From Maylandia zebra (lineage: Eukaryota; Chordata; Actinopteri; Cichliformes; Cichlidae), in contig NC_135174.1 of assembly GCF_041146795.1 (NCBI RefSeq), positions 22,034,878 to 22,098,877 of the forward strand: DNA of 64,000 nt, read 5' to 3'. How positions within the stretch are numbered: position 1 is the first letter of the stretch; each line of letters begins with the position of its first letter. Positions 37,300 to 49,946 of the stretch are shown one piece after another. The notes under the pieces were generated by a model. It did not search any database. It was not told the origin of the DNA and saw only the letters and a program-made list of their open reading frames with translations. A program made the position numbers and the translations under genes.

Positions 37300-40040
37300 G
37301 TGCAAAGTGCCAGTGAAACGTAGAGCTGTGGGCTGATGGTGAAAGTCCAGAAACAAGACTTTAGAATAAATTTATGAAAGAAAATGAAACATAAATTAAT
37401 AAAAACGGTAACATCTTTACATTTTAATTTAAAATAGATTTTAAAATTGAACAAACTCATTAATTTGATGCTCACCTTTGTCTTTCAGGCTGACTCCAAG
37501 TAGCTTCTGCTATTTTCTTGTGTAGAGTTCGTCTTTCACTCTTCAAATAACCAACAACTTGCTCACCTTAGATCCTTTATTTGGAATGGGGGCGGGGCTC
37601 CAGTATGGTAATGCATTTTCTCTTGAATGTGATTGGTTAAAGTAGACTGAGAGAAAATAACCTGTCGACTTGCGGAAAATGTGCAGTTTTTTTTCTGGGG
37701 AAGACTGAAGGCGGAGTTGTATTGAGTATGAATTATTTGACATCCTTTATATTAATATGACAACTAAGAATAATAAACAACTAACTCTCTTCAACAAAGA
37801 AAACATCGTGGCACGCAGCAATCTATCAAACAAGCTATTTCTGAAAGTAACAGAGGCAAATGTAATATTATTTCCAGATTTACAGTCCAGTCAAGGGTAT
37901 TTGGTCAAGTAGTGGTTATACAATTCATGCCATGTACTGACATCACTATGTCTGTGGAGTCAGAGAAATGTCATTTCAATCCTCACAAGTACACCTGCGT
38001 GAAAACAAAGAAATGTCAGCAAGTTCTGGGGAACAAGGAAGTATTTATTTTCCAGGGCTGAAAAACATCTGTACAAATGACTTAAGAACACATGTTTCTG
38101 TGTAAAAGTTCTTCCTGGTCAACATTTGTCATCACCATCTAGGCTCGGGGATTCCCGTTAACAAGACATACCAGTTTCTATACAAGCCAGAAAATAACTG
38201 TCTGTTCGCTAGAAGTGGACTGTTTTTCTGTGTATCCGGTGCGGACTGACCTAAGCTTCTTACTGACAGCTCTGAACATGTGATATATTTTCTATTAATT
38301 AATATAACAGCTAATAATAATAATCCACAACAAACTCTCAAAAAAAAAGCAGAAAGTTGGCCCACAGGGCTCAAAACTTCCCATGGGTGTTCAAATGAGC
38401 TGAGATCCTGTGAATGCCATAAAACATGACCCCACAGTGGGGATCAAGCATTCAGATTATGCTTTTCATTTCTGAACCATCACTGAGGTGCATTTCTTCA
38501 CAGCAGCTTTGTTTGAAATAATGGGAAATTTATAGCTCATCATTTGTCTGCAGCTAAAAGAAGAGAAGAACACCCCAGCAATGGACATAAAGTGACAAGA
38601 AGTCAAAGCCAGGGGCGGATCTACAGGTGGGCAAAGGGGGACAACTGCCATCCTGTAGAGCCTTGCCCCCACCCCCAACTTTTATGTCCTTGACTCCATT
38701 TACGTATTTTCACATCAAAATCTTTTCTGTGTTCATAATTTCATCAATTTTGACAAGATACACAACATCACCTCCTGAAATGCAGTCCCAAATCATGACA
38801 GTCTCCAGATGTTTTACAGATTGATGTAGACATAGAATTAATAAAAAAAACCATTTTATGTCTGTCAAACTGTTGTTTTTGCCATGTTTCATCCTTTTGG
38901 CTAAACAATTGGAACAAATTAGTCATTTTTGCAACAGGCTGCTAAATATAAATTGATTCTTTGCTAAGTTATCTGTTATGTGGTGACACAACATTGGCTA
39001 ATTCATGCTTAAATCATAGGTCAGTTCTAATTGGTACAACAAGCAAACAAAATAAATTTCCCAGAAAAGGATCAGATTCAATAACTGGAAGGAAAACTTG
39101 TGGAAAAACAGCCAAAGTCCAAAGAAAATCTTTGAAATGCCTTCAGGAGAGATACAGGAGAAAAATGACAAGAAACTCTGGCTCCTTAGAAGCAAAATAT
39201 AAATAAATGAGGGATGATTCAAAAGTTTTGCACAGTACCACATATATGTACTGTTACAAAAGGGGAAACCTATATTACACATGGTAAAAGCCTAAAATAC
39301 AAAAAGCAAAACTGTAGGCTTCATTCTCTTAAATGCTTTGCTTGTGTGGATTCGGCTGAATGGTAACAGTAACAGTGAACATCGCTAATATGGTCACATT
39401 AGAAACATAACTATGGTTGTGCGTATCAAAGCCCTACCAAGCAAGCCTTGTTCCTTGTTCCTTAAAACTTGCTCACATTTACGATAAGTGGGTCAGCAAA
39501 GGGACAGAAGTGTTGCACTGCGATCAAATTTCTCTTGAATGTAATTGTCAAAGTCTGCAGTGCCAGTAATGGACTGTTTCCGCAAACAGTAAACAGATCA
39601 GTGCACTTTTTGCTCCTCTTCCTCCTCCCTGCTCTGCTGTGGTTTTTGTTGTTGTCACATGACTCAGCTGTGCTAAACAGATATGTATGCTACATGTAGT
39701 GGGTGAGAAAAAGCCGGAGGGGAGGTATTTCATGGCTGCAAATAATAACCTTGTAAAGATGTAGGCGTGTAAGAATGAAATTCAATACTTTGGCAACACA
39801 AGCAACTTGTATAAAAACTTGAAAACCTGTGAAAAAGAGACTTTTTCTGGTAAAAGATACTGACGGAGGAGGAAAAAAATCCTTCAGATAGACCCAGACC
39901 CCACAGAGTTCTTCCACAGAGGCAAGAAATATCCAGCTGAAGATAATGATTCAGTTGTTTTGGATCTTAAGCATTAGTTCATTTTAATTAAGTGTTATCA
40001 TACCTGTAGACTATATTCAGACATTCCCTGCTAATCATAC
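37300..40040. other. Intergenic with copies of a local repeat
   Basis: No gene is supported downstream of the short leader of the RING gene (37277-37380). Copies of the local ~300-bp repeat listed separately occur at 37735-37850 and 38080-38385. A short stretch at 38612-38680 resembles a hAT-type repeat end (aggggcggatctac). Confidence 0.5.
38080..38385. repeat. Local ~300-bp repeat family, representative copy
   Basis: Six related copies, all in the same orientation, lie at about 37735-37850 (partial), 38080-38385, 40215-40470, 41110-41400, 60765-61045 and 61895-62175. Shared blocks include gtggactatttttctgggta, gacctgagcttct(t/a)actgaca, ttttatattaat and acaaagcacac.tcatgg. The first copy lies directly upstream of the truncated PYD-RING gene, so the family may derive from the 5' flank of duplicated immune genes. 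Confidence 0.6.
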
Positions 40041-40042
40041 AT

Positions 40043-41400
40043 AAGCTGCCTTTGTGAGTTAAAAGCATCTTTATCAATACTTGCTATCAGCAACAATGGC
40101 TGTGTATTTACTTGGGATTGGATCCAAATTTTGCAACATCACATATCACACATACCACTGTTTCAAACCTTCAAATGAAATGTTTTCTTTGTAAAGAATT
40201 TCCTGTTGCAGTCATTGTCACAGTCTATTCCAATGAACTGATCATACCAGTTACTATATGAAGCACAAACTTATATGTCTATTCGGTTGAAATGGGATGT
40301 TTTTCTGGGTATATGTTGCCGACTAAAAGCGACCATTATTGACCTGAGCTTCATACTGACAGTTTTTTATATTAATCCGATAACTAATAATAATCCACAA
40401 CTGGCTATCTTCAGCAAAGTGCACATCATGGCACGCAATAAGCTGTCAAACAAATTCACAAACTACATGGTGATGTTAGTTAATGCTTGATGTGTTAACA
40501 GCTGGAGGGGCTGTGTCCTGCATTAAATACTGATGGAGGACAAATAAAATAGAGCAGATATTCCCCAACATAACTTGTGACCAGCAGAAGATCTACGTCT
40601 GCTGTTTTGAAGTTTTAAAACAAAAATGGGCTCATTTTGCTTAATTTCTGTTCTCGTTGCTTCTTATATAGAGCATCACTGTGGGTGATTCTCAGGAAAC
40701 ACCTCCCACACACACAGGAAAGGGAACCAGATGGGGATAAAATATTGAACATTTATCTGAAGTTCATATGACCAGTCTGAGCTGAGACAAATCATGAGGG
40801 TATCTTCGGACACTGATGCTGGTTATTTTTTTCTTTTCCACAGTTTCCTGTGATTTTATTTTGTTTATGTGCAGAAAGAATAATCAGATTCATATTAGAG
40901 TATTTGGAAACCAGAGAGGATAACAATGTGTTTCTTCTTGATTAATCAGAAATGTTAATCTGTGGCGCTGTAATTAGAAAACAGGTAATTTAAGTATTAA
41001 ATAGTCTTTGTTCTAGACTTGCATTACGCAGAACAATGTGCAACAGACTATCTTAGATATTTCCTTAAAATCATAAATGAAACATGAACAATACCAAAAA
41101 TTCCAACCTTCATGACATTTTTCGTCACCATCTAAGGCCGGTACAGTCCAATGAACTAAACACACCAGTTACTATAAGCAGGAACTATTCTCTCTGTTCA
41201 GTGGAAGTGGATTATTTTTTCTGGGTATAAGATGCAGACAGAAAGTGTTTCTTAATTCACCTGAGCTTCTTACTCACATTTCTAATCATTGACATCTTTT
41301 ACATTAATATGATAACAAAGCACACATGAAAAACAAAAATCTGTATAATATAAATGATTTTTAACACTAATAGTTGTACATTTAGAAAACTACAGCTTGT
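40043..41400 (+). repeat. Segmental duplication, copy 1
   Basis: This block matches 60598-62175 in the same orientation and order. Matching parts include the region after agttaaaagcatc, a segment with gggattggatccaaattttg, a segment with gaccagcag.agatctacgt, and the later local-repeat unit. Copy 2 has an additional LTR-like insertion (61225-61655). No intact gene is visible in either copy. Confidence 0.75.
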
Positions 41401-41796
41401 TAGTTAATGCTTGACAGTTTGATAGAACGAGTGCAGGTGTCCTGATACTAGAGCATCTAGCTAGCGCTTCTGAAGAGGAGCAATCATACAGGGAGTAACA
41501 TTTTTTTAAGTGGCAGGTCATTTCAAATGCAACGTTTATATCAGGTCAACAGACATCAGCAAACACGCAAACTGTTTGTGTGCAGTTTGTCACACAGTGT
41601 GTTGCTAGCTAAAGGTCCAGCTGCTGTATTTTCCAGGGAGAGAGATAGTATGAGAGCAAACTTCACTCAAAGCTCGAGAAAGATTTAAGAAAAACAGGAC
41701 AGGAAAGGAAGATATATTTAAAGGGAAGAACTGCTCATGGCAACATTAAGCTTACACATCCATCATCCACTTCTCAAGTGTACACCACTTTGTATT

Positions 41797-41902
41797 GGTC
41801 TTTCACGTGGAATTCCAATAAAATTGATTCATGTTTGTGGCTGTAATGTGACAAAATGTGGAAAAGTTCAAGGGGCCGAATATTTTTGCAAGCCACTGTA
41901 TG
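41797..41902. mobile_element. Tc1-type transposon end fragment
   Basis: The sequence containing gtggctgtaatgtgacaaaa and tttttgcaagccactgta matches the end of common teleost Tc1-like elements. Only one end is present. Confidence 0.6.
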
Positions 41903-42535
41903 TGCTTCCTGTAGGCAGCATTATTAGGAGACATAGTGTACATTTTCACTGGTATGCAGATGACATCAGGATTTCCTCTATACTCCTTGAAAAGCCTTCA
42001 GTTCATCCAAAATGCTACAGCAAGAGTACAGACAGGGACTAGAAAGAGAGAGCATATGGTAAATGGTAAATGGCCTGTATTTCTATAGCGCTTTTACTAG
42101 TCCCTAAGGACCCCAAAGCACTTTACACGTCCAGTCATCCACCCATTCACACAGACATTCACACACTGGTGATGGCAAGCTACATTGTAGCCACAGCCAC
42201 CCTGGGGCGCACTAACAGAGGCGCCCCAGGGTAGCCACAGCTACCCTGGGGCGCCAACATCTCCTATGCTGGCTATCCTTCACTGGCTCACTGTTAAATC
42301 CAGAATTGAATTCAAAATCCTGCTCCTCACATACAAGGTCTTGAATAACTAATCTTAATGACCTTATAGTACAACATCACCCCATTAGAGCACTTCACTG
42401 TTAGGCTTTGGCCTTACTTGTGGTTCCTAGAGAACTGAAAAGTAAATTGGGATACAGAATCAATATAAAGTGCCTTGAGGCAACTGTTGTTGTGATTTGG
42501 CGCTGTATAAATACAACTGAATTGAATTGACAGGC
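41903..42535 (+). mobile_element. L2-type LINE 3' fragment with inserted repeat
   Basis: The plus strand shows a decayed reverse transcriptase piece (W-Y-A-D-D near 41955) and the usual L2/Maui tail region (ctatccttcactggctcact, then ggcgctgtataaatacaact and an attgaattga tail). The stretch at 42058-42250 (aaatggcctgtatttctata...) is a separate inverted fish repeat inserted within it. Inactive. Confidence 0.65.
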
Positions 42536-42559
42536 ACCAAACACCATCTAGCTACAGCT

Positions 42560-43640
42560 AGGGCAGTAGGTTCAACAATGGAGGTGCTGAACGTGGTCCA
42601 TTCATACTCAATGTCCCCAGTCTACCTTGGAATGATGTTGTAGTTCTGCCAAAGGTGAGAGTTGAAGATTTCAGGGAAGGGGGCCTGTGTTATGTGTTCC
42701 CAACACACCCTCTCTATACGTTTGGGTGCAGCACCAGGCCTGTCAAGTGTCCTGCCCCCAACACCTGATCCAGCTCACCATTATTAGTTGACAGCTCAGC
42801 CTCTCTCTTCACCCAAGTGACCAGAACATACATTGTACCTGATAATGCGATTACAGAATCTATCATCTAGAATCTAGGGTATCATGGTGCCGCGTGCGCT
42901 TATGGACACCCTTATGTTCGAGCATGGAGTTGGTTATGGACAAACTGTGCACAGAAGTCCAGTAACAGAACACCATTCAGGTTCAGGTCACGCCCCTCCA
43001 GTTCTCATTCTCATTGCCCACATGAGCACCAAAGTCTCCCAGTACAATGATAGATTCCCCAGGTGGAGCACCCTCAAGCACCACACCGAGGGACTGCTAG
43101 AAGTCGGAGTACTCAGAAACGTCATTGATGCATAACCAAAGGCAACGGATGCAGGAAACAAACCCTCGTCCACTGGAAAAAGCCTCAATTTGCAGGCACC
43201 AAGCCAGTGGAACAGTCCAGCCCCTCTCCAGGAGACTGGTTCCAGAGTCCAAGCCATGCATTGAAATGAGCCGAACTATATCAATATGGTACCTCTCAAC
43301 TTCACTCTCTAGCTCTGGGTCCTTCCCCACCAGAGAGGTGACAACACATGCCCCTATTGCCAGCCACGGTAGCAGGGGATCGATCCACCCGGTCATTCGC
43401 TGACACCCAGCAAACACTGACCCCTACAGAACCTCCGGCATGTAGTGCGTCTACAGTACAGTGGTCCTTTGTCCCTTCTTAAGGCTAATCCTGGCTGGGC
43501 CCCAGTAACCCTATTCTGGGCAGGGTAACCCATTCCTTTGATGTTGTACTCATAGGGGTCTGCTCAATCACTCATCTGGTCCCTTACTGAGGACCAGTTT
43601 GCCATGGGAGACCCTAAGAACTTATAAACATTTTAGGGAG
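42560..43640 (-). mobile_element. RTE-like LINE, 5' region with endonuclease remnant
   Basis: Read on the minus strand, this encodes broken parts of an apurinic-endonuclease domain as in fish RTE-type LINEs. The frame at 43417-43097 contains ELESEVERYHIDIVRL and HGLDSGTSLLERGW, and further on there are a G-V-L-L-L-D-F-C stretch and an E-H-K-G-V-H-K-like stretch. The part at 43460-43640 matches the upstream leader of the same family. There are many frameshifts. Inactive. Confidence 0.65.
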
Positions 43641-45475
43641 TTTTTGTTTACACAAGTGAACAACGAATTGCAATAATCCAAACATGATGAAATAAAAGCT
43701 TGAAGAATGATTTCCATTTCATAGCATGACACAACGATACTTAACAATATTTCTTATGTGATGAAAACAAGAGCGAACCAGAGTTTTGACCTGAGAATCC
43801 AAAGTGAATATAGAGACGGGAGTTACCCTGAGATTCCTGACAGATGATTCAACAAACGAGGCAAAAAGGGGCAAGAGTTTTCATTACACTGGGCACAAAT
43901 CGGTACGGACCAAAGACAAGGAATCCAGTTCAAATCAAAATGAGCAGCAACAGCACATTTCAGCTGATAACAGCCATTACACAAAGAAAATGTAATGCTT
44001 TTGCCCACACTACACTACTATACTCAAGAAGTCCAGACGCTTTTCTTTCCAAGCTCCTTAGACTACGATGACCTGGATGACTGAGAACCAGTGTTGGTCA
44101 AGTTACTTGAAAAAAGTAATCAGTAACTAATTACCGATTACTTCCCCCAAAAAGTAATCCCGTTACTTTACTGATTACTTATTTTCAAAAGTAATTAATT
44201 ACTTAGTTACTTAGTTACTTTTTAAAAACACAATTTACAACCTGAATAGGTGATAAAGCGATAGATCTTTCAGCCCAATTCTACTTTTTCTACATAATCC
44301 ATCATACAAAATGTAATCAAATGGAAAGTCCCTTTTTAAAACTTGTTTTATTAGTTTTAATCTTTTAACTTTATGCATGAAGCAAAAATTTAATTATATG
44401 CAACATTCTCTGACTGGGAGAAATTTGTTTAATATTTAAACCTATTTTCTGCACATTCCAGCACATAAAATATTTTTTTTTTGTGTTTACACGCAGTCTT
44501 TCAAATAGATGCAAGTAAAACACAGCAGAAAATAAATAACATCAAAGACTAGCGGTCCTGTTGCTCTATTTTCACCTGTAAAGCAGGAGTAGCGTAGGCG
44601 GAGGTTTGCCCTGGTGCAGGCAGTCAGTTGAAGAATCCGCGAGTTTCTCAGCGCACTTGGTGCTTGCTTGGAAGTTTAGGGGGTTTTTTTCGCTGTAAAG
44701 AGAAGTTTTCTTCCCACGCACAACGGACACTAATGTTTTTGTCACTTTTTCTGGAATTAAACTCAAAATAAGGTCAGTACTTCCACGCTTTAAACGCTGC
44801 ATGCTCATACTCTCTCCTGCATTCGATATATGATCCATTGTTGATCTGCACACAGCTGTTGTCACAAACGTCGCACTTGCTTATGTCACTGTCATGAGCA
44901 GTGTTGAGTAAGTTCCTTTAAATTAGTAACTTAGTTACATTACTAGTTACTTCTATCAAAATTAACTCAGTTACTTCAAGTTACTCGTTACTTTCAGAGT
45001 AACTAGTTACTAGGGAAAGTAACTTTGGTTTTACTCAGAATTCTCTTGTTAATGTGTTGCTTCCATAACTTTGCCAGTCTTCTAGCTTGCTTACTTGCCA
45101 CAAGTGCACTGTGCCACCTACCAATAGAAAGGAAAAAAATAATGTTCACATTTCCACGAGAGAAATCCCACACCTGGACCGTCGTTGACGGCCGCATGAT
45201 TCTAGCCTGCTTTTTACATCCAACACAAAAACTGCAGTCGTGGTGCTTTCGATTGTACTCAGAACTCGGAAATTCTGCCTTCTGAATAGGAAGATGTAGG
45301 AAACACCAGACTGCAGATGAGCTGCATACAGGGCTGGACTGGGACAAAAAATCGGCCCGGGCATTTTGACTAGAGACTGGCCCACCATTATAGGAAAAAT
45401 CATAAAGCCTTTGAATGAAAATAAACACTGTTGTGACAGTGATGTACACTGTTCTGATGGTATATATGTATCAAT

Positions 45476-46078
45476 CTATCTGTCACGGTTTGGCATGGCA
45501 GACCGTGGGGATATGGGGAATGAGGACCCAGGCGCGGTGCTCTGTGTATAAACAGTGCGTTTATTTACAGTGATGGAAACAATAACAGTAAATCCCCGTG
45601 CTCTCCCGTGACTCCCGTGTCGTGTCTTCCCAAAAAGTCTGTGCTCCGTGTTCTCCACTCTCGTGTGTCCACACACATCCCGTGCCTGCTGCCCTCCGAT
45701 GTTCCACGCTCCTCCTGAGGGGAAAATGACAGAGGCAGCCGTCAAGACACTTAATTCCAGTAGGCATACACTCACAGACTTAACTAAACAGAAGACTAAC
45801 GTGGAGTCTCATGGAATGATCCCGCGTCGGTGGGAGCTACAAGACTCTCCTAAGTAGCTCCCCCGACTAGGCCTGATCAGCAGCAGGTGTGTGGCTTCGG
45901 GTGTGGCCAGACCGTCAGCAGGGCCACACCCACCAGGCCTGAAGGCGCCCGCCAAAACACATATACACACACGCAAACAGGGAGAAAGACAGCAACACCA
46001 AATATACATACAATAATAATAATAATATAATTCATAACTGCTCAGGGATCCTGGGTCACCCAGGATCCTGACACTATC
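45476..46078 (-). mobile_element. Solo LTR with 5-bp target duplication
   Basis: The 593-bp unit at 45481-46073 starts tgtcacgg and ends cctgaca. It is flanked by the exact 5-bp duplication ctatc (45476-45480, 46074-46078). It resembles the LTRs at 47034 and 49963 at both ends (tgtcacggtttg..., ...gggtcacccaggatcctgaca) but is a different subfamily. The paralogous copy of the host sequence near 63311-63330 lacks it, giving the empty site. By the AATAAA position it points to the minus strand. Confidence 0.92.
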
Positions 46079-47558
46079 AATTGTTTGTTGCAAGACTCAG
46101 ATAATTATTTTTTTTAAAAGTGAGACATTTTAAATGAGAATAAGAAAGCATTTCCTTATGCCCCCCTTTCCCTTTTAATGCCCTACATGGACCCCTGGCA
46201 ACACTTTGCTAGACCCGCCCCTGCACAGTTACCAGCTGTCAGCTACTTGGAAAAGGATCCTGGTGTTATTTGTCTCTCAGAAACAGTTCATAACTTCCCT
46301 TCAACTCATTCATGTCACCTAAAAGGCAAACCTGTTTCTCCATCACAGCTCTGATGATTCAGTACAGACATCTCCTGGTTTCATCTTCATGTTTCCCTCT
46401 CACCAGATAACCATATCATGACCAGCAGGTTTACAGCCATGGCTCCAGCAAACATCAGCTGATACTAGAAATTAATATTAAATAAATTCTAACAACAGCT
46501 GATCAAGCTTAAACGTGCTGCTGTTGTTTAGCGCGACATCCGCTGGTTTCCTCAAAGTGAGAACAAACAAACAAGAGAGAAAAGCCGATCAGCTGATCAT
46601 TGATCAGTTTCATGATTGAAGTAGAAACGGGAGAGGGAGGGGGAGAGAATGAGAGAAGAAGAGACAGCTGTGCAGCAAAGACACAGAATAACTCCAGCTT
46701 TGTGTCTTTTTCCATTCTAGCTGAAGTTCCTTTTCACCTCAATACGAAAGCATGATATTTTCTCTGAATACGAGACGATTCCGTTTTTACGGGATGGTTG
46801 GCAACTCTAATAATTAACCTTATGAACAAAATAAAGTTCAACATCAGTAACATAGTACCCACCCAGCTGTACAGAAACTCCGTCATGCTAGCTAGCACGC
46901 AGTACGGAAAAGTCAGCATAACGAAAATAAACTCCACCTAAACTTGGTTCATATCTGACCCAGATGGACTGCAGGTCATAACTTCTTACCTGAAGTTCAG
47001 TTCACCTGACACTCTCGGACCAGCGGCCGCTTCTGTCACGGTTTGCCGGGGCAAGCCGTGTGGAATATGAAATAGGACCCAAAATGCGGCAGCTCTGGTG
47101 CAGATGAGTGTTTATTTGACAACCGAAAATACAAACAGCAATGGTGTGGGTACCATGAAACAGGAATACCTAAACTGGGTAGAACTAATAACACAAACCA
47201 GAAACGAGGATGCAGGGAGGTCCGGGGAAATACATACGGGAAGACGCAGGGAGACCGAGGGGAAACAACACAGAAGGGTGGAAGGGAAATAACACAGATG
47301 AACCAGCAATTACTAAGACAGAAAATACAACTTAAATACACTCAGAGAACACAGGGAGATTACACACAGGTGGGAAACACAGCTGGGAGTGATTAACATA
47401 ACGAGACTAGGGAGGCAAACTGAAAACACTCACATAAGACGCAGACCTTCACAATAAAACAGGAACACACGGGCAGAACAGAGTAAACACTAAACAAAGG
47501 AAGAACAGAACCAAAATCGAAGAGAAAACACAAAATGCTGGGTCAAAAGGACCCAGGA

Positions 47559-49946
47559 TCATGACAGAACCCCCCCCCCCCCCCCCCCCCTCAAGGGCTG
47601 GCTCCCGACAGCCCAAAAACAAAACAAAAAAACCAGAAAACAACCCGACCAGGGCAGGCGGTGGGGGTCCAGGACGGAGGGCTCGAGGCAAAACAAAACA
47701 GGAGCACCAGAAGGCCAGAAGACAAAAAGAAAAACAAAACACAAGTCCAAAACCAAAAGAAAAGCACACCAAAGCACAGGAAAACCGAGTCCAAAACAGA
47801 AAAGACCAGGGGGCCGGCCAGGGGGCCGACAGCACAGGAGTCCAAAACAGAAGAGTTCAGGGGGCCGGCCAGGGGGCCGACAGCACAGGAACCCAAACAG
47901 TCCAGGGGGCCGGCCGTGCGGAAGGCAACGGCGGCCACTCAGGCGATGGCGGTCCGGGGGCCGGCCGTGCGAAAGGCAACGGCGGCCACTCAGGCGAAGA
48001 GGGTCCGGGGGCCGGCCGTGCGGAAGGCAACGGCGGCCACTCAGGCGATGGCGGTCCGGGGGCCGGCCGCGCGGAAGGCAACGGCGGCCACTCAGGCGAA
48101 GAGGGTCCGGGGGCCGGCCGCGTGGAAGGCAACGGCGGCCACTCAGGCGAAGAGGGTCCGGGGGCCGGCCGCGCGGAAGGCAACGGCGGCCACTCAGGCG
48201 ATGGCGGTCCGGGGGCCGGCCGCGCGGAAGGCAACGGCGGCCACTCAGGCGAAGAGGGTCCGGGGGCCGGCCGTGCGGAAGGCAACGGCGGCCACTCAGG
48301 CGATGGCGGTCCGGGGGCCGGCCGTGCGGAAGGCAACGGCGGCCACTCAGGCGATGGTGGCCGGCCAGTAGCCTAGCCAGCGGTCTAGAAAACGGCCGCT
48401 TAGCTCCAGACCCAAATGAGGCCGGGCGAGGCGAGGCTGAGGCCACAGCAGGCGGAGATGATGAAGCCGGGCCAGGCGAGGACGAAGCTGAAGCCGGGCC
48501 AGGCGAGGATGAAGCTGAAGCCGAACCAGGCGAGGATGAAATTGGACCAGGCGAAGCTGGAGCTGAAGCTAGACCAGGCGAGGATGAAACTGGACCAGGC
48601 GAGGCTGGAGCTGAAGCTGAAGCTAGACCAGGCGAGGATGAAACTGGACCAGGCGAGGCTGGAGCTGAAGCTGAAGCTAGACCAGGCGAGAACAAAGCTG
48701 GACCAGGCCAAGGTGAAGCTGGACCAGGCGAAGCACAGGCAGAAGCTGGACCAGGCGAAGCACAGGCAGAAGCTGGACTAGGCGAAGCACAGGCAGAAGC
48801 TGGACTAGGCGAAGCACAGGCAGAAGCTGGACCAGGCGAAGCACAGGCAGAAGCTGGACCAGGCGAGGATGAAGACTCTGATGAAGCTGGACCAGGCGAG
48901 GATGAAGACTCGGAGGCTGGACCAGACGAGGCTGATGATGAAGCTGCAGCCGGCGAGGAGGATGATGAAGCTGCAGCAGGCGGCTGGACGGGCTCCTTGG
49001 GCCCCCCAGCGGAGACTGGAGACAAAGGCCGGAGCGGTCCCTCGGACCCTCCAGCGGAAACAGGAAACAAAGGCCGGAGCAGTCCCTCGGACCCTCCAGC
49101 GGAGACATGAAACAAAGGCCGGAGCGGTCCCTCGGACCCTCCAGCGGAGACAGGAAAATAAGGCCGGAGCGGTCCCTCGGACCCTCCAGCGGAGACACGA
49201 GACGAAGGCTGGACGGGCCCCTTGGACCCTTGGACTGAGGGTGGCACAGGAGACTGAGCTGAGAGGAGCACTGGCTGCGGGGAAGCTAACCGAGCTGAGA
49301 GTGGCTGCGGGGGAGCTAATCGAGCTGAGAGTGGCTGCGGGGGAGCTAATCGAGCTGAGAGTGGCTGCGGGGGAGCTAACCGAGCTGAGAGTGGCTGCGG
49401 GGGAGCTAACCGAGCTGAGAGTGGCTGCGGGGGAGCTAACCGAGCTGAGAGTGGCTGCGGGGGAGCTAACCGAGCTGAGAGTGGCTGCGCAGGCGATAGG
49501 CAGCTCGCGTTGACATCCGCCACACAAAACGCAGCCCCTGAATGAACAGTCATGCAGTCCGAAAATGAAAAAGAGTCCTCACTCACCACAGCCGGCGATT
49601 TAGAAGCCCGAACGTCCGGCTGTGGGGTGGCGCGCTTGCGGCGCGATCGGCGTTTCCTCCCCGCAGACGGCTCCGACGGGCCGGGCAAGATCACGTCCGG
49701 CGAGTCGGGCAGCGAGGCAGGAGTGGCTGGGAGAAGGTGCGGTGTGAGCCGGAGAAAAGCCTGCATGGTCGGAGGAAGCGACTGCAGAAGCCATGGCAGG
49801 CCAGAAAATAGCCGTTGTAGCCGACTTTCCACGGCACGACGAAGCTCCTCTGGAGGGTTCTCCAGCCATAGCCCGAGGAGAATCTCCACGTTGTACGCAA
49901 TGTCGTCCTGGAGCTCCTCGGACGGATTTACTGCTGCTGGGTCCAT
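47559..49946 (-). CDS. Repeat-rich Pro/Ser ORF of the LTR element (795 codons)
   Basis: This single uninterrupted frame runs from an ATG 16 bases inside the 5' LTR almost to the 3' LTR. Residues ~10-75 form a compact, leucine-rich, probably helical region (LQDDIAYNVEILLGLWLENP...), the only part that looks like a folded domain, perhaps gag-like. A basic stretch with GRKRRSRRKR follows, then tandem arrays: about seven units ending SARLAPP (30-bp units), SAGGSEGPLRP units, Ser/Ala/Pro-Gly units (PGPASACAS), and about nine 17-residue units RLSGRRCLPHGRPPD (51-bp units). The C-terminal glycines are read from the polypurine tract. No zinc knuckle or protease is seen. Other frames are also open here because of GC-rich repeats, so coding is likely but not proven. 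Confidence 0.6.
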   Translation of the reverse strand: MDPAAVNPSEELQDDIAYNVEILLGLWLENPPEELRRAVESRLQRLFSGLPWLLQSLPPTMQAFLRLTPHLLPATPASLPDSPDVILPGPSEPSAGRKRRSRRKRATPQPDVRASKSPAVVSEDSFSFSDCMTVHSGAAFCVADVNASCLSPAQPLSARLAPPQPLSARLAPPQPLSARLAPPQPLSARLAPPQPLSARLAPPQPLSARLAPPQPLSARLASPQPVLLSAQSPVPPSVQGSKGPVQPSSRVSAGGSEGPLRPYFPVSAGGSEGPLRPLFHVSAGGSEGLLRPLFPVSAGGSEGPLRPLSPVSAGGPKEPVQPPAAASSSSSPAAASSSASSGPASESSSSPGPASSESSSSPGPASACASPGPASACASPSPASACASPSPASACASPGPASACASPGPASPWPGPALFSPGLASASAPASPGPVSSSPGLASASAPASPGPVSSSPGLASAPASPGPISSSPGSASASSSPGPASASSSPGPASSSPPAVASASPRPASFGSGAKRPFSRPLARLLAGHHRLSGRRCLPHGRPPDRHRLSGRRCLPHGRPPDPLRLSGRRCLPRGRPPDRHRLSGRRCLPRGRPPDPLRLSGRRCLPRGRPPDPLRLSGRRCLPRGRPPDRHRLSGRRCLPHGRPPDPLRLSGRRCLSHGRPPDRHRLSGRRCLPHGRPPGLFGFLCCRPPGRPPELFCFGLLCCRPPGRPPGLFCFGLGFPVLWCAFLLVLDLCFVFLFVFWPSGAPVLFCLEPSVLDPHRLPWSGCFLVFLFCFWAVGSQPLRGGGGGGVLS
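47905..48372. repeat. 51-bp tandem repeat array
   Basis: About nine copies of a 51-base unit (ggccggccgtgcggaaggca, then acggcggccactcaggcg) alternate between two variants ending gatggcggtcc and gaagagggtcc. The unit length is a multiple of three, so copy-number changes keep all frames open. The array is inside the LTR element ORF. Other arrays with 27- to 60-base units follow between 48440 and 49495. Confidence 0.9.

Noticed and set aside
45003-45449. 148-codon minus-strand ORF shared with the copy at 62824-63288
   Set aside because: Conservation between the copies is explained by transposon duplication. The frame is broken between copies and shows no transposase motif.
47561-48376. 271-codon plus-strand ORF rich in Gly/Ala
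   Set aside because: It is the complement of the 51-bp array. The LTR, TATA-like, AATAAA and polypurine signals all point to the minus strand, so the plus frame is a by-product.
48805-49527. 240-codon minus-strand ORF in another frame of the LTR element
   Set aside because: It overlaps the 795-codon frame and is made only of the tandem units. There is no independent start context or domain.
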